This document shows positions 7,120-14,518 of a DNA stretch of 14,746 nt, piece by piece. Below the pieces are notes generated by a model. It made no database searches. It had not been told where the DNA came from and worked only from the letters and a program-made list of their open reading frames with translations. Made by a program: the position numbers and the translations under genes. The stretch's first letter is position 1; every line of letters starts with the position of its first letter. This stretch comes from Deltaproteobacteria bacterium. GTDB lineage: Bacteria > Desulfobacterota > Desulfobacteria > C00003060 > C00003106. Where the stretch lies: assembly GCA_019314005.1 (NCBI GenBank), contig JAFDAE010000021.1, positions 1 to 14,746 on the forward strand, in the 5' to 3' direction.

Positions 7120-10100
7120 TCAATCTTCGAAGGCGAACACCACATAACCCAGCACTTCAATAGTGTGATCCATTTCTTTGTCTTTGGATTGCTCTTCTTC
7201 TATCTTCACTTCCACTTTGCCAGCATCCTTCTTTTGATAGCGTAAGGTGGCGGTCTCTATACCTTCCGTCGTCTGAATGTCAGCCAGAAACAGAGGCGGT
7301 TTTGTGAAAGTCCTCTGAAAAACGACGGGTTTCCATCTGGAATCCACTACGTCATCGACACGGTGCACCTCAAAAGTCAGGTCACCCAGAGTTCCTGACG
7401 AAGGTTCCCAGGCAATGTAAGAGATGGTCTCTATTTTATGTTTCTGAGCATTACTCTCCTGTTCCTGCATCATAAACTCAAAGTCCTTAGGGCCGATGTT
7501 TTGCAACCTGCCCGTCACTGCATCTCTTCCGTTGAAGCTTGAAACAGAAGCAATCACCACCGGTGCCACCCGGAAGGATTGACCGAATGCGACCATTTTA
7601 AAGCTCCCCGTTTTATCCGTATTAAATCTTCCTGCCTCTATGCAAATTCCATCAGAAAGCACGTAACTTCCACGTTCCACTGCCATGTAATTCACTGTTT
7701 CCAAAGCATGCTTTCCATCCAGGTACTCCCACTCCTGGAGGCGAATGTCAAAGCCAGTGGCATCCATATTCCGGATCCTTGCAACGCACGGGTTACTGCC
7801 ATTATAAGCTACAGGCTTTGCCACTATGACCGGGTCATTGAAAGCTTTTATGAAAGATACCCGCATCCAGTTGTGATTCACGTCCACCTCACCTATCTCG
7901 AAAATTAAGTCGCCCTCGAATCGCTTCTTTGGTATAATTTTAACAGTAACGGTCGCTACATCGGAATATGCATCCCCGTCGCTCACTTTGAAGGTGAACA
8001 TATCGGTCCCCGTGGCATTTGCATTCGGCGTATATGTGTAGGTGCCCGTCGTTGCATCTGTTAACGTCACGGTGCCTGAGGAACCATTGCTAACGATCAT
8101 GTAAGTCAAAACATCTTTATCAGGATCAATCGCGCTGAGGGTTCCACTAAACGGGGTACCAGTTGCGGTCGTCAAACTGCCGTCGCTTGCCAGGGGAGGA
8201 ATGTTAGGAGGATAGCTCAAGTCGCCCTGGATCTGGAATGCCATGGCGACATTAGACATCGGGCTCATGTTGTCATTACCATCAAAGCTAAAGATCGCTA
8301 CGTAAAAAGGTTTTATCTTGGATGGTCTGATCGTTATGCACTGTTTAGAACCGGGAATTGGAAGAAGATCGGTACCTACTGGATTAGCGGCCCACCAATT
8401 TGTTAATCGTTTGTCTATTATGGTCTCTTCAGAAATCGGCTTATCACTCCATACAATGTGATACCTTGCAGCCTCCTCGGGAGCAGTCCACGCTAATTCA
8501 ATACCTGGTCCCTTAATCAAGGCCCTTAGATCCAGGATCGCGTTCGGAGGAGTTAAATCGGCCTTTTGATTCTCACGGACAAACTGGACATATCTTCCCA
8601 TGAACTCCCCATTCCATTTCCTTACGCTCCGTTGGGCCTTTTCTCCCCCGTTAATGCCTTTATCAACGTACTGATTAAGATGATCAAGATATTTTTGTTT
8701 ACCCGTATGTAAAAAATACCACGCTTGTGGATCCGCAAAATGTTGCGACCACGGACTCGACGTCCCTATCTCTCCTTTCGATACATTTACCCTCCAGCTA
8801 AAATTGGAAAAATGATAATTCCATTCCATTAAACCGGAAAGGAAGTTGAATGCTTCCGCATGGGCCTGACAATCTTTCCCCCTTACCTCCTCCATAAAGC
8901 TGATGATAGCGCGGGACAAAAAACCCGCCCAGGGGGTCTTCATGCGGCGTTGGCTAATTCTCCCTCCGTTATATGGATCCTGGTCTGTGCGGAGCCATTT
9001 GTTAATGTAATCGCGAAACAGTTCAATTATCTTTGTATCCCCTGTTACCCTGTAAGCTTGCAGCGCGTGGGCAAGTGAATGAGCTGTCGCTCGAGTCGTG
9101 TTGTCGGTAAAGGGATCGAGATGATTCAAGCGTGTCTTTCTAAACTCAGCCACAAATTTGTACCAATCTTTGATCCATGGATTGGCGGTAAAATAATACG
9201 CCTCTTCCATATGATAGAACCATGCATGCTCATCATCTCTTGGCCTGGCATCTATGTCTGTGCCTTTCAGGAAGGAAGCATCAAAGTGTCTCTTGAACTT
9301 GCCACCTTTAATCTTTCTCCAGCTCACACCCCCATAAGGGTTCTCGGTCAATTGAAGAAATTTCCAATCTCTATCAAAAACATAACCCGCCATCCAATGT
9401 GGACGAACATTAAGCTCCCCCATAGCAAATTGTTCAGCGAAGTAATAATCAGCCGGGTTTTCAGTCGCGATTAAGGCGCTTACACTATAAGGCCATCCGC
9501 CACCTTGTCCGGCAGCCCATTTCCTCATGACATCCACCAAAAATTGATTCCACCCAAAATTGTAATTATATGCATTTTTTGTATTAAAAGCCCCCTTACT
9601 GTAAACAGGAACGCGCTGGTCTTTTTTAGCAGCTTTCTTGTGCTGGCTTTTTTTAGCAACCTTCTTGCGCCGGTCTTCTTTAGCGATCTTCTTATTGAGT
9701 GGGATCAGACCACCCATATCGAGGGTAACTTGTGTTTCTTTGTACCAACGCGCCGGCAGTGTGGCTACCGGGTGGTATTGGAATGTTTTTGCCAGGCTTA
9801 TCAATTTTTCATTGCTGACTTTTGGGCCGTGGAAAAAGAGAAATGTCTCCTTATAAACGTGCTGCATGTCATTCAGCCAATAGAGACCCGTGGAAGTGAA
9901 ATATGGGGTCCCTATTTTTTGTCTCCATTGTGAGCTCCACGAAGGGAAGAGTTGCAAGGAGAGCTTATTTTGAGCATCTATTTCAAGGCCGTTTGGCCAG
10001 GTCTGCCAGAAATTGCGGATCATGGCAGCAACACCTCTTTGGGAGTCGCTAACATCGATGAAACCTTCAGTTACCTTCCCAGAACTAAGGATATTCTCTG

Positions 10101-11079
10101 TTTGTTTATCACGGATTTCAAACGCATCGTGAAACTTCTGGGCCAGACAAAGCCCATCTCCCCGTGCCTTTTCATAAACAGAGCCATTCCCGAGGCCGAA
10201 TCTTACTCTCGAATCATCCTTAAAATTTAATCTGAAATCCAGATTCATTTCTTCAAAGTACAGTGGCCAGGCAAAAACCTTGTTCTTGGCCGAGTTTTGC
10301 AACTGGTAATCGATTTTTATAAATGGTTTGTCAGCATAAGCATATATTCTGACAGCAAAACCATGGGTGTGCTTCTCGGTGTTATAATATTTTGTTAAGG
10401 CCTCGGCCCGAATTACCGCCCTCATCGGCCCTGATTCTTCAATTTCAAAAGTCACATCTGTTCGAGATGAATCTAATTGGACATCACCGGGCAGCCGACC
10501 TAAAAAAACTCCGCCGTTTTGGTGGTTCGAAGAGATGATCTTTTCTGACGCCTGAAAGATATGGTCATGGTTTTGATCCAGCCAGACTTCATCGAGGATA
10601 TTAAAACGTTTTTTGTTCACCGTAAACTTAACAGGGCCAGTGATCACGGTAATGATATCAGCGGCTTCACTCACCTTTAGAGCGGTTTCGAAGTTGTTAC
10701 CAAAACCATCATCCTGAAGATGGTAGGTAGAAATACCTGTTCCTTTTTTCGTGAAAGCGCCTACTGTGGGTTGAAAGTTAACCTGGAGGTGGCGAATACT
10801 GTTGTCTATACACCACCATCGATTCAGAACTTCGAATTGAGCAGGCACAGTTTTCTCAGAAGTATCCACCAATCTAAATTTTCCCGTGTCGTAATACTTT
10901 CCAAATGGAAGGGGCACGACAGCGGTTATTGGGTATTCCTTTACTTCAACGCCTGCGGTTTCCTTCACCTGCAGTCGGATTTTCAAACCGCTCTGAGCCT
11001 GATCATCTTTTCCGTACCCATATTGAGGTGTCAGTAGTATAGAAAGCAACAGTATTAGGGCCCATTGTTTTTTATTCAT
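7120..11079 (-). CDS. Large secreted multidomain polysaccharide lyase-like protein (PcRGLX/YetA-like)
   Basis: A 1319-residue exported protein. A Sec-type signal peptide (1-23) has a KK start, a leucine-rich core and a likely cut after GYG. Approximate domains: a RIFT-barrel-like N-terminus (30-105), a beta-sandwich (110-450), a Lys-rich nine-residue triple repeat (462-488), an alpha/alpha toroid rich in Trp, Tyr and His (500-830), an Fn3-like module (836-955), a cadherin-like module with DPDKDVLTY and TYTPNANATGTDMFTFKVSDGD (957-1050), and three related C-terminal repeats (1053-1319). The first three domains resemble the exo-rhamnogalacturonan lyase (PcRGLX/YetA) family from remembered architecture; catalytic residues were not mapped. 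A GGGGAGGT ribosome site precedes the ATG. Lying inside a glycan assembly cluster, it may trim or turn over the exported polymer. A sugar-binding structural role is possible. Confidence 0.78.
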   Translation of the reverse strand: MNKKQWALILLLSILLTPQYGYGKDDQAQSGLKIRLQVKETAGVEVKEYPITAVVPLPFGKYYDTGKFRLVDTSEKTVPAQFEVLNRWWCIDNSIRHLQVNFQPTVGAFTKKGTGISTYHLQDDGFGNNFETALKVSEAADIITVITGPVKFTVNKKRFNILDEVWLDQNHDHIFQASEKIISSNHQNGGVFLGRLPGDVQLDSSRTDVTFEIEESGPMRAVIRAEALTKYYNTEKHTHGFAVRIYAYADKPFIKIDYQLQNSAKNKVFAWPLYFEEMNLDFRLNFKDDSRVRFGLGNGSVYEKARGDGLCLAQKFHDAFEIRDKQTENILSSGKVTEGFIDVSDSQRGVAAMIRNFWQTWPNGLEIDAQNKLSLQLFPSWSSQWRQKIGTPYFTSTGLYWLNDMQHVYKETFLFFHGPKVSNEKLISLAKTFQYHPVATLPARWYKETQVTLDMGGLIPLNKKIAKEDRRKKVAKKSQHKKAAKKDQRVPVYSKGAFNTKNAYNYNFGWNQFLVDVMRKWAAGQGGGWPYSVSALIATENPADYYFAEQFAMGELNVRPHWMAGYVFDRDWKFLQLTENPYGGVSWRKIKGGKFKRHFDASFLKGTDIDARPRDDEHAWFYHMEEAYYFTANPWIKDWYKFVAEFRKTRLNHLDPFTDNTTRATAHSLAHALQAYRVTGDTKIIELFRDYINKWLRTDQDPYNGGRISQRRMKTPWAGFLSRAIISFMEEVRGKDCQAHAEAFNFLSGLMEWNYHFSNFSWRVNVSKGEIGTSSPWSQHFADPQAWYFLHTGKQKYLDHLNQYVDKGINGGEKAQRSVRKWNGEFMGRYVQFVRENQKADLTPPNAILDLRALIKGPGIELAWTAPEEAARYHIVWSDKPISEETIIDKRLTNWWAANPVGTDLLPIPGSKQCITIRPSKIKPFYVAIFSFDGNDNMSPMSNVAMAFQIQGDLSYPPNIPPLASDGSLTTATGTPFSGTLSAIDPDKDVLTYMIVSNGSSGTVTLTDATTGTYTYTPNANATGTDMFTFKVSDGDAYSDVATVTVKIIPKKRFEGDLIFEIGEVDVNHNWMRVSFIKAFNDPVIVAKPVAYNGSNPCVARIRNMDATGFDIRLQEWEYLDGKHALETVNYMAVERGSYVLSDGICIEAGRFNTDKTGSFKMVAFGQSFRVAPVVIASVSSFNGRDAVTGRLQNIGPKDFEFMMQEQESNAQKHKIETISYIAWEPSSGTLGDLTFEVHRVDDVVDSRWKPVVFQRTFTKPPLFLADIQTTEGIETATLRYQKKDAGKVEVKIEEEQSKDKEMDHTIEVLGYVVFAFED
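9616..9696 (-). repeat. Three tandem 27-bp units inside the lyase-like gene
   Basis: Units at 9616-9642, 9643-9669 and 9670-9696 align without gaps. On the coding strand they give nine-residue units of the form KKxAKxxxx (KKIAKEDRR, KKVAKKSQH, KKAAKKDQR). The units differ at several bases, so the array is not brand new. It makes a very basic linker at the beta-sandwich/toroid boundary of the protein. Unit number may vary between strains. Confidence 0.9.
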
Positions 11080-11106
11080 CGGTTTTACCTCCCCACCTCG
11101 CCCGTG

Positions 11107-11138
11107 GAAGCCACCGCCATGCAGGCGGTGGAGCCTTC
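11107..11138. promoter_or_regulatory. Strong hairpin in the leader of the lyase-like gene
   Basis: CCACCGCC (11111-11118) and GGCGGTGG (11124-11131) form a perfect 8-bp stem around a five-base loop. Flanking GAAG (11107-11110) and CTTC (11135-11138) can extend it past a 3-base bulge. It lies about 30 bases upstream of the lyase start and just after the GT2 remnant. There is no T-run, so it is not a standard terminator. It could be a processing or attenuation hairpin, a REP-type unit, or the end of an IS200/IS605-like element. Confidence 0.45.
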
Positions 11139-11141
11139 ACT

Positions 11142-11622
11142 TCAGATAGCTTTCAAGATTAGCTCTAAATTTTCCTTATGTTTGTATTCAAAGCGTCCTA
11201 TCAATAGTCCCAGACTATACGAAATGTTGCGCAACGCCATGATTATCGGGCCGTATAATTCTACTTGCCAGCCCTTGTAAGCCTGCCTAAATCTTTTTAT
11301 GATTGGTATATACTGCTGAATATAGAAATAGACTGTTATTCCCAAAAAAGAGTGTCCTCAGCAGTGTAAAGCCATTCGGGATAATCGCCCGCCTTTTCCC
11401 AGACACATTTTCTAAAAGCTGATGTTCTGCCGCTCAAAGGATAACTCGCTTCATCAATTTCTCTTAGATGTCCCGCCAGCAAGAGACCGCTGTGGAATTG
11501 TTGTCCACCACGACGATTTCCCAGTCAAAATCGAGTATCTTTTCCTGTCTCGCCAGATAGTCGATACACTCCGGCAAGTTGTAGCTTCGGTTATAAATAG
11601 ATATGATGACGCTCACTTCCAT
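11142..11622 (-). pseudogene. GT2 glycosyltransferase broken into three pieces (copy B)
   Basis: The first piece starts at the ATG at 11622, reading MEVSVIISIYNRSYNLPEC and then DWEIVVVDNNST; homology ends near 11491 and the frame stops at 11464. In another frame, about 11336-11490 encodes SGRTSAFRKCVWEKAGDYPE and then WLYTAEDTLF, the late GT2 motif carrying the catalytic ED. This piece stops at 11336. In a third frame, 11142-11345 gives a basic tail (IKRFRQAYKGW, then ALRNISYSLGLLIGR) like a GT2 C-terminus. About 100 residues including the DXD region are missing between the first two pieces. It directly follows the intact deacetylase, matching the order in copy A. The third piece is the least certain. 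Confidence 0.78.
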
Positions 11623-11636
11623 CCTTATTCCCGACC

Positions 11637-12407
11637 TTAAACAAGACAAGCTTTCAAACGGTTCCAGTAGTACTTGAGAGGGAATGCAACACTGGCCTCG
11701 TTGGTACCAAATATAATTTTCTGTTGTAGTTTCCAAAGGATATCTGTTCCATAAACCTCTATACGACGCAACACATAGGGGTCTGTGTTTCGTTTGTTGA
11801 ATCCCGACCGGGTGGAGCAGGCAAGAGCATACCCCGCTTCTTGTACGAGAGCCCGAGTCTCGTCCGTAAAAAGACCGTACGGGTAAGCAAAGCTGTCCAC
11901 GACCCGACCCAGGCGGTCCTCAATGACCTTCTTGGATTGTGAGATCTCCTCGACGGCTTCTTTTATAGCGAGTTCGGTCAGGCGCGGATGCCTCATTGTG
12001 TGGGCTCCAAAAAAGATACCTGCGTGAGCCATCACTTCGACCTCTCTCCAGGTAAGCATTTCCCTTCTGGGAAAATCTCTTGCTTTCATCCTTGTATTGG
12101 CTTTTTTTACCATGCCTGCCGTTAAAAAAACCGTGGCTGGGATGGTGTATTCCCGAAGGATGGGGAACGCGTTGTCGTAATTATCCCGAAATCCATCGTC
12201 CAAAGTAACGGCCACGGATCGTTCCGGAAGGCTTTCTTTGCCCCGCAGATACCTTCCCACGGCCTCTAGGCTGACGAGATTAAAACCTTGACTACGTAAA
12301 AATCTCATGTGCTTCGCAAAGCGCGTAGGCGGGCACGCGTACCTGCGCTCTCTTTCAGAACGCGGTTCCGAAATCATATGGTACATGAGGATAATAAAGC
12401 GAGCCAT
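11637..12407 (-). CDS. NodB-type polysaccharide deacetylase
   Basis: A 256-residue carbohydrate esterase family 4-like enzyme that should remove acetyl (or formyl) groups from amino sugars using a metal. Motif 1 is VTLDDGFRDNYDNAFPIL (67-84, metal and base Asp 70/71). Motif 2 is GAHTMRHP (134-141, His 136 and 140). Motif 3 is FAYPYG (173-178). The N-terminal ILMYHMIS is typical of the subfamily. There is no signal peptide or membrane helix, so it probably acts in the cytoplasm on a lipid-linked or nucleotide-linked sugar. The ribosome site before the ATG is weak. It sits 51 bases after the formyltransferase gene and 14 bases before the broken GT2. Its C-terminal tail (210-250) is the part also found as a remnant near 6540-6710. 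Confidence 0.9.
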   Translation of the reverse strand: MARFIILMYHMISEPRSERERRYACPPTRFAKHMRFLRSQGFNLVSLEAVGRYLRGKESLPERSVAVTLDDGFRDNYDNAFPILREYTIPATVFLTAGMVKKANTRMKARDFPRREMLTWREVEVMAHAGIFFGAHTMRHPRLTELAIKEAVEEISQSKKVIEDRLGRVVDSFAYPYGLFTDETRALVQEAGYALACSTRSGFNKRNTDPYVLRRIEVYGTDILWKLQQKIIFGTNEASVAFPLKYYWNRLKACLV

Positions 12408-12458
12408 GGCTATTCTATCCGCAGCTTCAAGTGCCGTCTCCTTTTGAGTCGGCGTTCA

Positions 12459-13280
12459 TTACGCTTCTTCTCCCCTGGTGAACCAATTCACGCGGCGTGG
12501 AAGGTGCACACCTTTTAAGAGCCCATCTTTCATCTTTCTCATGAGCTTGCGTTCGTGTAACCACATCCGGTCTTTCACCTGGTAAAGCTGCCCCTTGCTA
12601 AGCTGAGTCTGGCCGAAGCATTCGCCTCTCTCCAGCCGCTCAAAAAGCTCCGCATAAACATCTGCGCTGTCGTGCACCGCTCGCCAGAAGAGGGTAAGTT
12701 CGTCGCCCCCCTCTTTCACCTCCGGAAAGATATGCGCAATAAGATTCCCTGTATCGATACCCGCGTCAATATAATGCAGGGTGCAGCCCACCTGGTCGGG
12801 TTCCCCATTATACAAAGCCCAAAATGTGCAGTCCGCGCCCCGGTAATTCGGGGAAGGACCGCCGTGGAGGTTCACAATTCCCAATCGCCCCTTCGTAAGA
12901 AGGGGGCCCCGGATCAATGAAGTGCCGAAAACTGCGATCACGGCAGGTTTTAGACGTTCGGCAAGAGCGATCACGTCCGGGTGGTTGATATGAGGCACTT
13001 TCACAATCAGGTCTTCTCTGTCCAGGTGCGGTGACTGGTCACCAAAGAAAAAACGCGCCTCGCCCCCACCAGCGTAACGCTTCCGGTCCCTGAACCAGCG
13101 CCAGCCCTTTTGCCATAAATTCCGAGGATTCAGCATGAGTTTTCGAAGTTTTTCCCAGATTCGTTCACCTCCTGTCTCCTGAACGATGGCCAGAGGGCGA
13201 CCTGCTCGGCATAGCCGATTGGCTACATATAGATGACGCGGTGAACGACCGCAAAGAATCATGATAGAAAGCTTAGACAT
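12459..13280 (-). CDS. Formyltransferase family protein, probably acting on an amino sugar
   Basis: A 273-residue formyltransferase expected to transfer a formyl group from 10-formyl-tetrahydrofolate to an amine. The core reads GIVNLHGGPSPNYRGAD (134-150) and then TLHYIDAGIDTGNLI (167-181), providing the catalytic triad Asn137, His139 and Asp176. The C-terminal tRNA-binding domain of methionyl-tRNA formyltransferase is not evident, and the location in a glycan cluster favours an amino-sugar formyltransferase. The frame opens at 13307, but the ATG at 13280 has AAGGAG seven bases upstream and is the better start. It follows the toroid protein by 33 bases and precedes the deacetylase; the pair may decorate and trim the same sugar. 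The sugar is unknown. Confidence 0.88.
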   Translation of the reverse strand: MSKLSIMILCGRSPRHLYVANRLCRAGRPLAIVQETGGERIWEKLRKLMLNPRNLWQKGWRWFRDRKRYAGGGEARFFFGDQSPHLDREDLIVKVPHINHPDVIALAERLKPAVIAVFGTSLIRGPLLTKGRLGIVNLHGGPSPNYRGADCTFWALYNGEPDQVGCTLHYIDAGIDTGNLIAHIFPEVKEGGDELTLFWRAVHDSADVYAELFERLERGECFGQTQLSKGQLYQVKDRMWLHERKLMRKMKDGLLKGVHLPRRVNWFTRGEEA

Positions 13281-13313
13281 CGGTAATCTCCTTATAACTT
13301 GCATCATAAATGG

Positions 13314-14462
13314 TCATGGACGAGTATTCACTCCTTGGAGAATGGTGATGTCGGTCATCTCCGTCATCAAGGCATCCGCAAAGAACTTAGCGGCCCAGTT
13401 TGGGTATTCGAAACGGGAGTACGTTCCCCAAATGGGAACCGAACCGGCGACACCACCGTCCACCTGGTCATGCCTTCCATTGATTGTATGGTTTCTCTTG
13501 AGATAACTAAGCGCCTGCTGAACGGATGATGAAAATTCGTTAGTTCCTCGAGTTTCCATGAGCCTCTTCCAGATGATTGTTATTTGTGCCAGCCCTGTGA
13601 GACAGCAATATTGAGCCTTGGGAATCCAGCCGTCGCTGAAACTTCCAGCCAGCCATCCGTTTTCACGCTGAGATACCGCCAGAGCCCTGGCTGCCTTCTC
13701 GGCTGCGCCTACCAACCGTTCTTTGCCGAGTAGCAACCCACTTTCCAAAAAACCTCGAATCGCATAAGCAATCGTATGAGTGAAAGGCAAACGACCCGAG
13801 GTGAAGGCGTTGTTGGCGAACCATCCGCTTTCCGTTTGCTGGGTAAGTGCCCAATCAATGTTTCGAAGCGCGGCCCTTTGCAGTTGTATTTCGTTAGAGA
13901 CCAGCCCGACGCGCAGCAGAGCCCACGCTGTTCGGGTATTATAGGTGTGTGGCACTCCGTTGTGAACACTGCGGCGCCAGCAGCCATCACTATCCTGTTG
14001 CGCCACAAGCCATCTTCCAGCTTCTACAGCAGCCTGCAAGCACTCCTGTCGATTGAGTTCTACGTAACCTGAAACCAGGCCATGTATAATCTGTCCAGTA
14101 TTGAATATCACCGGCCTGCTCCCCGCCTCACCGAAGTGCCCTGGAAAAGAACCGTCCGTGTTCTGAATGGAAAGTTCCCAGTCGAGTATCTGATGGGCCC
14201 GGTGCAAAAGATCTGTCTGGTTCAGTAACTTTGATGCAGCAATAAAGGTCTCAACAATGTACCCGCTGGTTTCCGGGTAGCCGGGAAGCCAGCCGTCCTC
14301 GAAGCTCCAGCCGGCCGATACTCCGCCCGAGTCCGACTTCCCGTTGCGTTGATCTTGTGCACGGCAGAGCCAGTCAATGACCGCCTTGAGGTGAGTCTCG
14401 TTATCGCGCTCGCAAGTGACAGGGACGCCAGGGCTTGTAACGAAACGGAAGGCTGAGGATGT
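13314..14462 (-). CDS. Squalene-cyclase-like alpha/alpha toroid protein, start missing or frameshifted
   Basis: The open frame covers about 382 codons, but the first ordinary start codon (TTG) is only at 14207. Upstream codons clearly belong to the protein: FRFVTSPGVPVTCERDNETH, then AVIDWLCRAQD and GWLPGYPETSGYIVETF. An in-frame TAA lies at 14463-14465. An ATG at 14475 is one base out of frame and would give MNITNIL before joining, so a one-base indel or assembly error near 14450-14460 is likely. Repeated Q-x-x-G-W/F elements (QNTDGSF, QDSDGCW, QTESGWF, QRENGWL) mark a toroid of the prenyltransferase/squalene-oxidase repeat class. No DXDD cyclase motif is seen, so terpene cyclization is doubtful; a role in glycan metabolism is inferred from neighbours. 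It is followed by the formyltransferase. Confidence 0.75.
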   Translation of the reverse strand, partial: TSSAFRFVTSPGVPVTCERDNETHLKAVIDWLCRAQDQRNGKSDSGGVSAGWSFEDGWLPGYPETSGYIVETFIAASKLLNQTDLLHRAHQILDWELSIQNTDGSFPGHFGEAGSRPVIFNTGQIIHGLVSGYVELNRQECLQAAVEAGRWLVAQQDSDGCWRRSVHNGVPHTYNTRTAWALLRVGLVSNEIQLQRAALRNIDWALTQQTESGWFANNAFTSGRLPFTHTIAYAIRGFLESGLLLGKERLVGAAEKAARALAVSQRENGWLAGSFSDGWIPKAQYCCLTGLAQITIIWKRLMETRGTNEFSSSVQQALSYLKRNHTINGRHDQVDGGVAGSVPIWGTYSRFEYPNWAAKFFADALMTEMTDITILQGVNTRP

Positions 14463-14482
14463 TAGTAATGTTCATATTACAA

Positions 14483-14510
14483 ATTAGTAAGTAGTAAGCA
14501 GTAGGCAGTA
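14483..14510. repeat. Four degenerate heptamers
   Basis: The plus strand reads ATTAGTA, AGTAGTA, AGCAGTA, GGCAGTA at 14483-14489, 14490-14496, 14497-14503 and 14504-14510. The pattern degrades toward the toroid gene. It fills the gap between the four-helix-bundle pseudogene and the damaged 5' end of that gene. Such heptamer runs are low-complexity intergenic DNA and may have promoted slippage or recombination here. Confidence 0.7.
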
Positions 14511-14518
14511 CAGAATCC

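Noticed and set aside
9505..9933. Long plus-strand ORFs opposite the lyase-like gene
   Set aside because: They show no family features and lie antisense to a strongly supported coding frame with a signal peptide and ribosome site.
11464..11736. A 90-residue protein starting at 11736
   Set aside because: Its first ~38 codons overlap the intact deacetylase in another frame; the GT2-like part starts at the ATG at 11622.
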